A stretch of 64,000 nt of DNA from Acridotheres tristis (taxonomy: Eukaryota > Chordata > Aves > Passeriformes > Sturnidae): positions 14,147,444 to 14,211,443 of the forward strand of contig CM072896.1 in assembly GCA_037013685.1 (NCBI GenBank), given 5' to 3'. Positions 1-13,637 of the stretch are shown in pieces (the first letter of the stretch is position 1; every line of letters starts with the position of its first letter). Both the position numbers and the translations under genes were made by a program. The notes beneath the pieces were generated by a model. The model worked only from the letters and a program-made list of their open reading frames with translations. It was not told the DNA's origin and did no database searches.

Positions 1-3000
1 TTGCTGCCAAGACAACCAGACAGCTTCTGCATATGTCTGATAGTTTGGGCAGGCAGTTGTCATGGTTATGAGTGCTGCATAAGGTCCAAAATAGATGTAT
101 AGAAAGATGGTGATGGAAGCTGGCACATATCCTGTCTTTTCTGTACATGAGCTGACAGGATGTGGCATGGAGGAACCACCTGTGCCCTGACTCCCTCCTG
201 CTCCCTCCAAGTCAGGACTAGCCGAGCCATGCATTTGGCCTTCAGTGCTGCAGGTGGCAAAAGGAGCCAAGCTGTCTGCAAAAGCCGAAGTGAAGTTTTT
301 CTGGGGGAAAAAATAGACAAGTGAAGATGTTAATTTGTGAGAAGCAGCTCATTTCTTGAGTTTTAGATTGCAGGGTATGAAAAATCTGTGTGTCTGAGAG
401 TGTCAACTTTCTCTCTCCTTCACTTACTTCTTTTTTCCCTCTTGAAGAGAAATATCAACCCGTAACACTGCCTTTTGTCCTCTGAAACCGATTGTCAAAT
501 GCTAATTTTTTTTAAGCAATATCTTTTTTACTGCTTCTCATCATCACAAAACTCTTCCTTGGGTTTTGCTGTACAAATGCATCAAAACTGAATGGCATGA
601 GGAGTTCCACTGAAGAACAGTGAGCTGGTTCTCCATGGATGTCTGCTTCTGGTGGCCAGCTGAGCACAGAGGGGAAGCAGAGTTCTTCCTTGGCTCCTGC
701 TGCAAAGGTCCATCAGGCCCCTGGAAAAACCAGCCCAGCTTGTGCAGCTGCACCACTTTGTGAATCTCAGTCACAAGCCCCTGAGAACTAAAAGGCAGAG
801 TGGTTTGTCTGTGCAGCAGGCAGGTAGGCAGATGCGCAGCAGAGAGGTTGCCTGAGTCTGTTTTCTGCTCTGGCTTTGCAATTGGCCTGGAGGGCAAGGG
901 AAGTCAGAAGACACAAAACAAAAGCATTGGGAGGAGGTGGTGGAGAGCTTTAATCAAAGATGTTGCAGGGTTTTGGACAGAACCTTGGTCTAACTCTGCA
1001 GCTAGGTCCTCACAGGATCCTTAGCAACAGAATTTTTATTGAATTCAGGCTGCCAGCATCAGGTCCTGCATTAATATACTTTGCTTTACTGCCTTTCCTC
1101 TGCCCTCTTTCTGCTACAGAATGTAAAGCTACCTGGACATCTGTTTGTAACACCATGGGATAAAAGGTAAAAGCGGAGGGGTTATTCTGAATGCCTTTTA
1201 GTCCAGATCTGCCTTTTGAAAGCCTCTTATGGCAGGGTTTTAAATTGGTTTAGGGACAGAGCCTGAGTGTGATAAGATGTTAGTTAACACGATGGGATAA
1301 TCAAGTCACTTTGATTTCTCCCCAGGCAAACCTCTCTGCAGTCTATTAAAATGAAATACGATGCCACTGCTGTTTCCCTCAGCTGTAGTCAAGGAGATAT
1401 TTGTTTTAATTCAGTACAAGATTGCCCCACAGGCTCCGATTTCTACTATCCATATTGATGTTTGTAATTTATTGCTCTTTTACAATACACACTAAAAGGA
1501 TATTGTATTTTCCAGGCTGGCTTTTGAGAACTTTATCTCCGAATCAGTCTGTATAGGATACACTGAAATTGTTCTCTCTGTCGTTAATGTTCTGTGTCAT
1601 ACAATATTAACACAGGCTCCATTCGTTTTACAGGCAGCCTTGGGTTTAGTAAGGGACACAAATAGAATACAACATATTCACAGAATATAATTATATTATC
1701 CTGGGTATGATGAAAACAGAGATGCCCTCTTGTCCCAGCTTACATAAATGTTCAACATGTTTCTGATCAGCTGGCACTTCACCTTTAGCTGTAAATGGCC
1801 TGAGAAGGTACAAGTGGCCACACCATATGTGTGACTGTCATGTTCCATCCAGCAGGAATGCATTTCATTAGGAAGTGTGTAATTTATGAGGCATGTTGAG
1901 ACAAAAGATGCTGCAAAAGTGCAAGAGCCTATTTTAAGCTCACAGTTTAAGCAGGCCCTTGAGAGCTGAAAATCTCTGAAGGGTGCAGGCACTGATGCCA
2001 TGTGAAACTGTGCTCAGGGCAAGCCACAGGTCAGAGAAGTGCTGCAGGCAGCTACTCCAGCACTTTAAGCTAATACGTTTTCTAGTTGGCAAATCTGAAT
2101 TTCACAGAACTAGACGTTTTCAAAGGGAGAATGACAAATTGATGAGATGCTACAATATTTCAATTAGATGAAGTGAAACAAAGTTTTCATTTTGACATTG
2201 ATATGTCATAACATTATGATTTGATTGAAAATGTCCTTTCTGCTATGACAGATTCCACTTTGATTTCTCCCCTTCCTGATATTTTTTGACTGCTTAATTC
2301 ATCAATATCTCACCCTACCTTGAACTGAGAACATTCCAGACATTTCCAGAAGAAGCAACTTTTCCTAGCAAGGCTGTTGGTTCAATCCCACTGTCTTGTG
2401 TCATGATTGTTCAGCATGCACCACCTCTTTGGATCCAAAGAATTATTGCAACTAAGTCTTGTGCAACATTTTATATTTCTTAAGGCTGAAGAGAAAGGTG
2501 AAAGAAAGGTAAAAGCATAATTTCTGGGTGGAAAAAGAGCTGCTAAACTAATTTAGATCGTACTCCTTTGAGATGTGGCTGAGGATTTATAGTTGGATCT
2601 CATTGTACTTCAGTTTGTTTGAGATACTTTAGTGAAGTATTTGAAGCATAAAACTCCTTCATATTTTCTATCTATCACCTCTTACTCTTGCTGAACTCAA
2701 AGGCTTGGCTTATTAGAAAAATACAATAAAAGACTAATTGCAAGGAATGAGAGATTTTAATTACTTCATTTACATATAGAGAATTAGTCCAAAATCAATA
2801 TTAGGCTGTCAGTAAAGAAAACTAGCTCAATGGTTTTTTTCCTGGGTTTTCATGTCAAGGAAATGTAAGTTTAAGCAATGCAGTTTGGAATACTCTTGGG
2901 ATTACTTTCTTCTTCTTCCCTTAGCAACTCATCCTTGGCAATTTCAAGACTTTTCTTTTTCCCCATGAAAATCCAAGAATAAAGGGAACTTCTTGTATTT

Positions 3001-6000
3001 TCTTTGTTTTCATAGCAAAAAGAGGCAGTTTTATCTGTGGATCCAGTTGTCAGATGGTATTGGGAAAGGGACAGTGTTGTGCACTGAAAGTCTAAAGTCA
3101 AGGCTGAGATGGAAACACTGAAAAACAAAAACATGTTGACTGTTGTGGAAGAACCATGTCGTCTTCCCTAGATATGGCCACTGCTGGTGCCTGGAGAGGC
3201 AAATAGACACATCCTGAAGACTGGCCTCAATAAACTGGAGCTGTTAATCTTTCATCACCCTGTGAGCAGTACCTGGTATAAATTACCAAGCAGAGAATCA
3301 CTGAAGTGGCACACAATTTGCAGAAGTTACTTATTATTTGAAATTACCTTTCTTTACTGCAGAAGCTGTTGCAATAGAGTTTTCCTCTTCAGCATGGGGC
3401 TTCTTCTCCTTCCAGGGTTAAACCAAATGGCAGAGTGAAGTGCTGTCCCAGCAGCTGGACACTTGCCATGCCCTGGTGTGGTGGGTTGGCCATGCCTTTG
3501 GCACACAGAAGGTGTTGGCAAGGGTCTACACCACCCCATCAGTCCCTCTTGCTGAGCCTGGAGGGTAGCCAGCTCCCCTCCCTGCCTTGGGGCAGGATAA
3601 GCTGTAGTTTGGGTACTTTGGTGTCTCTTTGTACACATGTGTAATGCCATACATGTTAATGCCACTGCCCAAATAACAGGAGTTTCCTGTAATTTTCATA
3701 GAGGTCTCAGGATGATGTTTTACTGCTCCTAGAAGTCCCCAGAATTACTGCCAGTGATTGATCCTTTGGGATGGGACATGTGTTTGCTCCCTGCATTGCC
3801 ATCTTACCAGCCCCTCTGGGTGCTCTATTCCTTCTCATCTACTGCTAGCCAAGAATCCCAGTTCTCCATTAAAACTACTTTCCTAGTTAAAATACAAGAT
3901 TAAAAGGAAGTCATAAAGAGCCTAGAACTCCCACTTCGTGAAAATTAGAGTTATATAAAACATTCAAGTGAATGGACAAAATGGAAGAGTAAAAAGCTTT
4001 AATGACTTCAAATGAGTAAAAAAATGTTACTTTGGATGATCAGTGATTCCGTTCTCTTCCTGAGGCTTTATCCAGCCATTGGATTTAGAGTCTCCTTGTT
4101 TAAGGAGACATTCAGAGCACAAGGAGTGTATCAAAACTCCTACAGACTTTTGGATGAAGAGGTGTGAAGAGCTTGTTTTACTTAATATGTGGGAAAAATA
4201 TTACCCCAAATAGTCTTAGTAAGGACCCACTACTTATCCTGGTTATGTCTCTGCTCATGCTGGACCTGACCCCACTTGCCCTTCACATCCTCTCTGTCCC
4301 CCAGCACAGTGGGGTGGAGCCTCCAGTGGAACTGGGAAGGACCCTCCTGCTTCTGCCTTCGATGTGAGCTTCACTTGCACTTCTGAGAGATGGAAATTCA
4401 CATTACACTGGGTCACCCTTCAACACCCCTCAAAACCGGAGCAGCTGACTTGCACACATCCATCTGTGCTCAGGTCGTGCTCCTGGATTTGAAATATAAG
4501 GGAGAAGTGAGTGGACAGGAGTGAAATCAGAGTTCTTGGAGAATGTAAAGGCTTTTTCAAGAGCTGCTATTTCATTATAGTGATAGTGATCAAGTGTAAA
4601 CTGAGAGAGAGGTTGTGGTTCTGCAGAGCTGCTGCTATACAGAATTTGTATAGTTCTCATTTGTAGTATGTGAATGTGGACTCCCCATATACTGAACCCC
4701 AAGATTTCTGCAGCACTATGGCCCAGTTTTGGAGCACTTGTTTTTGCAGGTCTCTCTTGCAGCCACCCCTAAAATTCTGGCAATTTGACATGCACAATGT
4801 TGTTTTAGATTAATCACGCATTGCAGGAACATTTTCCAGTCGTGATACACTCTGGCTAATTTTAAATTGTCCAAGCTTAAAGGCATAAAGAAAATAAAAA
4901 CTTAAACACAAAGATATTTATTTAGTTGTATATCAAGAAGAATAATTTTTTATCTTGCATTTTCCCCTCATAAATATATAATAAAGGTCAGCAAAACAAA
5001 ACAATATCTCGTTTCATGGCTGATTCATCACTGACCTGAGCATTGTTCCTCTTCCTGCCCAGGGAGGAACAATGGAACAGGGAGAAGATAGCTCAGCCTT
5101 TGATCTTCAGAGTGGCTGGGGATGGAAAAGCCCTCAGAAGTCCATAATCTCTCTTATTTTTAGACCTATCTGCATTGTGAGAACGGTCATGCAGGTTTTT
5201 CTGTATCAGGCTGCCTGTTAAGCTTGATGGAAGGTCGTGATTTCTGTCCCACTTTTCCTAGAGGCCTTTCTGCTCTGTGGTGGATCTACACCTGTCTGCA
5301 CACAGGTGTTGGTGTTCCCTGGCAGGGTGAAACTTGGCATGCATGAAGTCTTCAAGAATGACAGCCACAAATCCAAGAAAAGCCAGCTGGTTCCCTTTGT
5401 GATCTGACCTGGCCTACAACTCCTGTGGTTGGTGGAGGCTGTGGATTACCCACTGACCACCACAGTGGTTTAACTGGGCAGAAATTAGTAAGGGATCTAA
5501 AGGAGGAGTGTGCCTCAGAGTGGGAAATACAGACATAAGGTGCTTTGATCTCACCTCTAAGGAGGCATCAAAGTGTCCTGGTAACAAATGGTGGGTTAGG
5601 GTACACACCATGTTCTTCATGTCTCCTTTTCATGATTACAAATAACTATGTCATTGACTTTTATTAGGTACAGATTCACAGGTTATCCACTCAGAATCCC
5701 ACAGAATGTTTCTGTAAATGATCAAACTTAAAGGACATAATAGAAGATGCCAAAGGCCACAATAACTGTTAATTTTACTACAGGGGATAGAAATGAGACA
5801 TCACGTTCAAACTTTGCATAAAGAAACAGTATTTTTATATAAATGCAAACCAAAGCTCAGAACATTTTGACTGAATATTTAGTGGCTCTTGTTCTCTTCC
5901 AAACAGTATGTTCCAAACACAGACAGATCCTTCATCTAGAAAAATACGTCCGCCTCTTCTGTTCATAAAATATACAGAATACAAAATATCCTCAGTCATC

Positions 6001-6204
6001 ATTCACATGCATTCTATATTACGTTGATTTCCTTGTCTGCAGTTGATGAAAATGGTTCCATTCAGGGTGTATTTGAGAGGAGAAACAAGGACAGGCATAT
6101 GCAAGCAAACAGAACTGAGCTCATATAGTGAGCCATAATCCACACTAATGCCCAGAATTTTGTACAAATGCAGCTCAACTATGTGTGTGTGGACCAACAC
6201 AATA

Positions 6205-6330
6205 CCAGTAGTTTTGTTAATTAAACCAATGACAGCCTCCTGTTGTTACAGTATTTATTAATCCCTAATAAAAAAAAATAGCTGAATGTATCCAGACACT
6301 GCAAACAATTTTATGAATTAATTACCTCTC
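6205..6330. promoter_or_regulatory. AT-rich candidate conserved non-coding element
   Basis: TTAATTAA near the start and GAATTAATTACC near the end are homeodomain-type words within an AT-rich stretch of intron 3 without simple repeats. This looks like conserved intronic regulatory DNA, but conservation cannot be judged from one sequence. Confidence 0.2.
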
Positions 6331-7575
6331 ATCCTACCTACCCTGTATTGCTGGAGGGAAATGATTATTTCATCTTTTCTATAATGCATGTATTTTAAGT
6401 CCTGGTCTTCCTGAGAGTCAGTGGGCAGGTAACTATTTCTTATTTGCTGACGACAGGTTTATGAATAGAACATGAAAGCATAAGTAAAGCTGGGGAAAGC
6501 CTCTTAATAGGTACTGCCAGCAGCTGTTTGCTAAGTGGAAAAAAAAGTAAGAAAAAGTAACCAAAAATATCATCTCAATTAACAGCCTGTGTTGAGGAGG
6601 AGCTGTGTGATACATTAGGACAATCCTTTGGGACTGATGTCCAGTTACTCCCATGGTCAGGACTATTTTCATCTCACATTTTTCTCTCCCCATCTTCCAG
6701 GCAGTAGGTCTGCTTAGGTCTGCCTGCCAGGGAGCTGATTTCCAGACTTCAAAAGCAGAGTGATAAGGGGTGGCTGGAAAATCATTCTGTTCCATGGAGC
6801 TCTTGGTGTCACATGAGCATGAGAGTTTGGGGACAGCTGATGAGATTGGGTGCCTAGTCTGTGCTAGGGAACCCAAACCTGGGGAGAGCATGGAGGCCCA
6901 GACCCACACCCCAGACGTCCCTCTGGAACCCTGTACAATGCACAGATACTTTCATTTTCATTAAGCACTTCTCAATAGTAGAATTTCTTTTATGCTTTGG
7001 AATTTTTTTAAGGCAACCCTTTGGTTATTTATCATTCTTTAGATTCACGAAAGACCTGTTTGAGAACATGAGTTGTGAATGGACTTTGGAGGTCCCCAAG
7101 TCAGACATAAACCCTCCTTTCTCAGGCGGGCAGGGCTGGCTGTAGACGTGGTGAGGATGGGGACAGGAGGGTGGGTGTACCTTCCACGCCAAGTTAATCC
7201 ATCCTGGCTGCATCCAACCTGGAGAGCACATCTGGAGACATCTGGGGACCTGTCCTCACCTGCTGGAGGATCTTCCTTGCAAAGCCCCTGTGCAACTCAT
7301 GGGAGGCCAGAGGGAGAGAGTTGAAGGCACTGTGAATAAACACAGTGCCCTGCTAGTACGTGTAGGTGTTTTCCAGGGAGGATTTGGGAAGATTTCCCAC
7401 GGGAGACATCCAGCCACCTGTGCAGGCTGTGATTCTGAAACCTTTCCTGTCAGCCCTCAGATGGGAGAGATCACAGCCAGTTCATTTGATGTTTGAATCA
7501 AATGAGGCTACATTTAATAAAGCAGATTCAGGGAGTGTCACAGGCCCCCTTCTGCTGCTGCTGCCTCTGGGTTTG

Positions 7576-7604
7576 TTGTCAAGGTTGTTTAACAACCTTG
7601 ACAA
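7576..7604. repeat. Perfect inverted repeat, 14-bp arms, 1-nt centre
   Basis: Arms TTGTCAAGGTTGTT (7576-7589) and AACAACCTTGACAA (7591-7604) are exact reverse complements around a single T at 7590. The match stops on both sides beyond these limits. It could extrude as a cruciform, or fold as a hairpin in the FGF12 pre-mRNA. I do not recognise it as the end of a known transposon. Confidence 0.9.
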
Positions 7605-8710
7605 ATGTTCTTAATAAGTGACAGGCTGCCTTGGCAGGGTTTCCATGCACATCAAACGTGCTGCTCGAGGTTAATCCAGCAGTCCCACTCCTGCTCAGGA
7701 GAACCTCTCAGACACAGCCTCATGTTTTGCAGGATCAGGGCTGCCTCGCAGTGGGGATATCCACATGGGGCCATGTCACAGTGCTGTGGACACAAATGGC
7801 AGGGCCTGATGGAGTGGTAACATTTCTTCACTTATTTTTTTGTTTTTTGTCCTTGTAGCTGCAGTATTTCAGGGTAGACGTGCCAGTGTCATTTTCCATC
7901 CTTGGTCAGTGTGTGACACTTTTTATGATCGCCCTTTATAGGCCACATTATCTTCCCTTCTATTACTTAAAAATCTATTATCTTTTTATGCATCAGTTCA
8001 ATCTCCTTTTCTGCAATGAACTGCTTTGTGGTAGGACATGGAGGTTCAAAAATGCTACGGCTGTGGATTTGGCTTCCCCAGGAGGTGAATTGATTCAGTG
8101 ACTTTTTATTTAATCCAACCTTTAAATTTTGAGGCTACAGAGGAAATTTTCATCGAGGCGAGTTACACCTTTAATGCCTTGGTGGGAGCACTTAGATGCT
8201 CTCTGAAGCAGCTTCTGCTGCTCTGAGAGGGGAGATTTTATTGGAAACCCCCAATCCTATCTGATGTGGCAACTCCTATGTATAGTAAAAGAATTTGCAT
8301 CCGAAAAAATAATCTGTGTCTGGACTGTCTGTATCCAATATAGCTATTAACTGAAACTCCCTGATGGCAAATAAAAATGGGGAAATATAGTCTGAAGAAG
8401 TCCTTGATGGTTTTGACAGTTTCTGCCCTTTTAGACATGAAAAGGATCTTCTGATCTGTCAGGATCAATACTGAGCTGAGCTGTGCACAACTGCTTGCAC
8501 CATCTTTCATTAGCACAGTGCCCAGTGGAAGTGATTTGAAATAATCATGTCACTAGATTTTTGAAATTATTTTTCCCTTCCTCTCCTGCCCTTGATTCAG
8601 TAATCGATATCCTCTTGGTCTCAACAGAACCCAAATATTAGTTGCAGTTAATGATAAAAATCATCAAAGGCTCAAAGAGCATGCTTTTCCTTCTATTCTT
8701 CCCAGACAGT

Positions 8711-8732
8711 CAGTGCCTGGCATCAGGCACTG
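8711..8732. repeat. Inverted repeat, 9-bp arms with 4-nt loop
   Basis: CAGTGCCTG (8711-8719) and CAGGCACTG (8724-8732) are perfect reverse complements separated by GCAT. The stem is GC-rich and would be a stable small RNA hairpin in the intron, but it is too short to be a microRNA precursor. Confidence 0.85.
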
Positions 8733-11700
8733 TTGGCCCAGCTGAAGACTCAGATTGGTGGAGGATGAGAAGCAGGATCCCTGCTCCCCCCTCTGACTGC
8801 AGGGCCCTCCCATTGCAGCTCTGCCATCTCAGGTTTATTGGTATAATTCATCTGTTGCTTAAGTCTGCAGGACTTTTGTTGAAAAGAGACATTGTAATAT
8901 GTGCTTGTCTGTGCAAATACATGTTTTAGTGCACTTAAAAAGGGGAATTTTTAGTGGCTGAAGTTGGTTTGATAAGTTAATTTGATTTACAGCCTTTGTG
9001 ACTAGTAGGTCACTCACTGTGTGAGTGCCCATGTAGCACATGTGAGTACCTGTGTGTGTTTCCCTTGACTTCCACAGAGCCTGTCCATTCGTATGCCAGT
9101 GATAGTTCCTGTTTCAGTCTCAAAATAAGGATTTAGCAGCCGTGGCAGAGAAGCAGTGAGGATTCCTGATACTGAGAATTAAATTACTTTCCAGAATAAG
9201 CTGTGGTGAAATGGTCCCCAGCACCCTGTGAGGCAGTGGCATGCATAATTAAAAACCAAACTACTCGTGTCAAGTAAATGAACAGAGCGTGTCTTGTCAG
9301 CTTTTGTCTTTTTATTTTTTTTGTTACTGTATATCAATCTTCGCTTTGGAGTTCACAAAACTCAGTCATTTGTGGTGTCTCTCTCATCATTAGTATGGCA
9401 AACACAGCTTTCCTGTGTTAGTAAAAACCAAAGCACAGCAACTACCAGACTGGGTCAACTCCCAGTATTCCCATCTCATCTCATAGCTTGTCCATTCAGA
9501 GTAGACAAAAATACTCTGCAGCAGATAGGATTGAGGTAATCTGCCAACCCTTTCCTTCTGTGTGTTGGAGAATTTTGCTCTCTGTGGCATTCCTGTCCCA
9601 GTTTCCCCAGTTGTTTGCACTGGATGCATGGTAACTTACTCCCAGGCTATTTTCTGGAGTCGACAATCTGATTCCCCTGAGGTTGTTGGGTAGTGACAGC
9701 TCTCCAGGATGCAGAACAGAGGAAGGAGCAAGACAGGTTTCTTTCAATCCTTTTGCAGTCCTCCAAAATTATCCTGGCAGGTCTTGTATCCTTTTACATC
9801 CCACTAGTCTGTAACCCAGGGCAGGTAGTGCTTGATCCCATGCTCTAAAACCATCACCACTGGGCTTCACTGTGATGATAACTCAGGTTATTTCAAGGAC
9901 CTTGACCTGAAGAAACACACAGCTAATTGTGGTGGTGTGACAGAGCCACAGGAGCAGCTTTCACAGCCCAGGCGCGGGGGCCAGGGGCTCTGCAGGCTCA
10001 GCAGCCTGGCTTGGCTACAGTAATTTGGACATGAGTCCATCTGCAGACCTGGATGGGCTGGGAACAGGAGCATACTGCCTGTTGCATGGCTCCAAACTCA
10101 CCCAGATTCCTCTTACACAGCTGTCAAAACATGGTCTCTTTCTGCTGCCTCCAGTCCTTCTGCTTGCCACTTGTGCCTTCAGCCCTGGAAAAAGGTGAAA
10201 CCTGAGTCAAGGAGAGAAAGAAATGCAAATAGAGGAATCTTAGGTGATGGGTGGGGAAGAATCCAAATTACTTATCAGTCCAGCATGTCCCCTAAAATTG
10301 CTCAGAATCTCATAGAAATTTTTCTTATCCTGAAAATCAATAGAAGCTAATTAAGTAGAGGTTAGAAAGGGTCCTTGCTGATAAGCCAAATAGGCTCTTG
10401 GCTCCTTCCATTTACCTGCCAGGCTCATTAACAAAATCTGAACTGATTCCAAGGACCTGCTTGCTGCTTCCCCTCGGGGCTTGCCCTTCCTTCCAGCTCT
10501 CATAGCCCACCTCTGTCAAACAGAGAACTTTGAGCAAATCACTTAGCTAGGCAGCTTTCAAACCCTCTCTCAAAGGAGAGCTGAATTGGGAAGATTTAAC
10601 TGAAGATGGGCTAGAAAAAAAACAAGAGAAAGCAAGGACACAGAGGGGCTGTTCCAAGGGGAAATAGTTATTAAGCAGCTGGAGAGCAGAGGAAAACAAG
10701 CACTGTATAAAGAATTAGCTGCATGAAAGTCCATCCAATTTTTATAGGCTTACCCTGATTTTTGCACAGTCCAGTTACCATTATTAACTGCCTAAACCTA
10801 TATTTCTGAGCAGAAAGGAGTTATATATCTGAAAAGCATTTAAGTTTGAAAAACCCAGGCCTTAGACTCTCTCAGACCTTTGCATCCATGCAGTGACTGC
10901 CATCAGGATGCAGGGTGATGAGCTCTGCTTGCTTCTTCCACAACTGTGGTCTTGCATTAGTGTAAGGCACAGGAGATGCTACAGCATTTCATTTCAAACC
11001 TGCCTTCTGAACCAGAGCAGCTGCCTGACCTAACAAGCCAGAGTGAAGGAATGGGAATGTGAAGAACTGTGGTATTAGTGAACCTTGTGAGAATTCTCCA
11101 CAAGGAACTCTAGCCCCTCCTAACCCTGGACAAAGGGGGGCTGGATTAACTTAATGTAAGGTGGAGGACACATAATTTAAAAAGTCATTCTGCATAGAAG
11201 TGTGTTGCAGTTAAATGGGGTACAGACTGAGGAGTCTTGAGCAGTTTGTGTTTAAGCCAACATTTTCATTAATGGTGTGTGTGATAGGAGACCATACTCC
11301 TAGTAAAAATACATGGTTTGTGCCAAATTGGGATTCACTTTGAAGGATATAGCCTGAATTAAAGTATCATCTTGATACATAGGAGAAGTACTCAAAATCA
11401 ATAGAGCAGAATTCAGTAAAGACAAGTTCCTTATGAGTTATGCTTTCGAAAGGAGACTTAAGTGCACAGATAAAGTATGAAAAATATGGAAGGCAGCAAC
11501 GCTGAAGGAAAGAAACAGGAACTTACAGCGAAGCACAAATTGAACATGAGTCAAGATTACTTGGGAATCTTTTTATTTAAAAAGCACTTTCCAGTCCAGC
11601 TCTGAATGGATGTCACTGGGAGGAAGGGTTGTTATTCTGCTCCTCAGGTGAAGGACTGGAGCCAGTTCTGGGTACTGTATTTAAGAAAATTACAGGAAAG

Positions 11701-13019
11701 CTTGAAAAAAAAAAAAAGGCTAGGAGGAAAAAAGAGATAAGAAAATAATATTTTTAGAGGCAAAAAATACTAAATACTGGGAGGATAGGATGCATTTACT
11801 TTGGTTTTTTCCATAGAAGAGAGAAGGTTAAGCACAGCAGCATCAAGACCATCAGGCAAGTATCTGTAAGGATTGGGTTTGGTATATTTGCTGCTTCCTC
11901 AGAGCAGATCAAGAGATTTGAGATCACTAGAAATACTCCTGGCCCTGGAGTCAGTGATTTATACAACAGTAGTATTTCCACATTAAAATGATGCTTGACT
12001 GCTTGAGTGTCTTCTAAGCAAAGACATTGGGAATCGTATTCCATCCTCATCTTGTGCATCTGCAGTCAGTGAATTAATTTCTATATATACATAGCAGGCT
12101 GTAGGCACAGGCACGTCACTGACCTGGGATGGCAGACTCTAGGCACTCTGTGTATTTTAATTCTGTTCAATTCCTCTTCTTCCACTTTTTGAGACCTGTT
12201 TGATTACCAATGGCATTACAAGTCATTGAGCACTGTTAATAACCCCAGTTAATCACAGCAGCACATTTCCCCTTGAAAGAGTTCAAATGGTGAGAGCGAG
12301 CACAGCCAAGTTTAATGCCTCCACTGCAGAGATGATGTGCTCCCAGCTCTCACTGCAGGGCCATCAGGGCCAGGCAAAAAAAGAGCTGCAAATGTTTAGT
12401 GCTTCTGTGAGCTGGCTCTCCTGGAGTTTCATTGGTTTCTCAGATGAGGCTGAAATTTTTCCTATGGTTTGGGCCAGGATAATAATTACAATCTAGTTTT
12501 GCACACAGAAATTTGTTTGCTGTAGGTTTTTAGTTGCATCAGAGCTCAAGCCACATCCCACATCCTGTTATTATTAATGAGCCCTGCGTATAGAACAGCA
12601 TGGCCACTTGTAAGTCTTTAATAGCACTGATAGAGTACTTATAGATCTTTATGCATTTTCTACTTTGCATCTACATTACAACACAGATTTCCAATAGTAT
12701 TTGGATGGGGAAAGATGCTTACAGAAGCTTTGTAGGATTTACAGACATGCTTAAATGACTTAGGTGCCTAATTCCCTTTTGATGCTCAGCTGGAGCTAAG
12801 GTGCCAGAGCTGTTGCATATCCTGAGCAACTGAATGAACTGCATGTTGAAACTGCTAAATATCTACCTTGGGAGATGGGCATCCCGGCATGTACTGTGCT
12901 CTGGTACAGTCTGGCTGTGACAGCAATTAAAGTACAGAAGACTGATGATTTTAGTTTTAAAAATGCAGGGCCAAGTTTCCACTCATGAACATCCACTGTG
13001 ATACGATACATACAGATCT

Positions 13020-13345
13020 GAAGCCATTAAACCTCAGGGTTATTATTGAACTGATGACAAAATTAAAAGAGCCACTCAAAATCAATTAATTTTAATGAAA
13101 AGGCCTCTGACCCTCAAACCTGAAAGCACATCTGGCACAGAAAAGGGCATGAATTGATTTAAGGCCAACCTTAGAAAGGTTTGAGCTACTCTGCAAAGTA
13201 GCTGTGAAGCAAAAGAAACAAAAATGTTATGTAAAAAATGAAATAATTAATATTCATGCAGATGCTAAGGAGTGACATTTTGATTCCCTAACACTAGTAT
13301 TAGCATTTTCCTTTTTGTCAGCAAACGTGAATTGATTTTTGGCTC
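13020..13345. promoter_or_regulatory. AT-rich candidate conserved non-coding element
   Basis: This stretch contains ATCAATTAATTTTAATGA and, 160 bp on, AATAATTAATATTCATGCAG, with a GCAAACGTGAATTGATTTTT segment after that. The density of homeodomain and POU-like words without repeat structure suggests a regulatory element in intron 3. This is inference only. Confidence 0.22.
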
Positions 13346-13589
13346 AGTTTTGCCCTTTGAGGTAAATCCATGGTAATAAAGTTGTACTTTCATGGCTTAC
13401 TGACTATGCATGCATGTGTTGGGAAGGTGGCTGTTTTGATGTAGAATGAGAGTCTGTAGAAAAAGTAATGTAGCAAAAAACCTTTTAGTAATAACCATTT
13501 CCGTTAGCCACTGATTTGTATTTTCATGGTAGCTGGATAGCCTGGGGCCAGGAACATGCAGGATAAAGTTTATCTTCCCAAATCTGGAT

Positions 13590-13637
13590 GAAACTCAGAG
13601 AGGTAGAGATGGAAGGGAAACTCAGAGAGGTAGAGAT
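13590..13637. repeat. Tandem duplication, two 21-bp copies
   Basis: The 21-mer GAAACTCAGAGAGGTAGAGA followed by T occurs at 13590-13610 and again, identically, at 13617-13637, separated by 6 bp (period 27). Identical copies point to a fairly young local duplication within intron 3. Confidence 0.95.

Noticed and set aside
6433..6909. 158-codon open frame on the minus strand
   Set aside because: No family resemblance and no supporting signals. It is treated as a chance frame.
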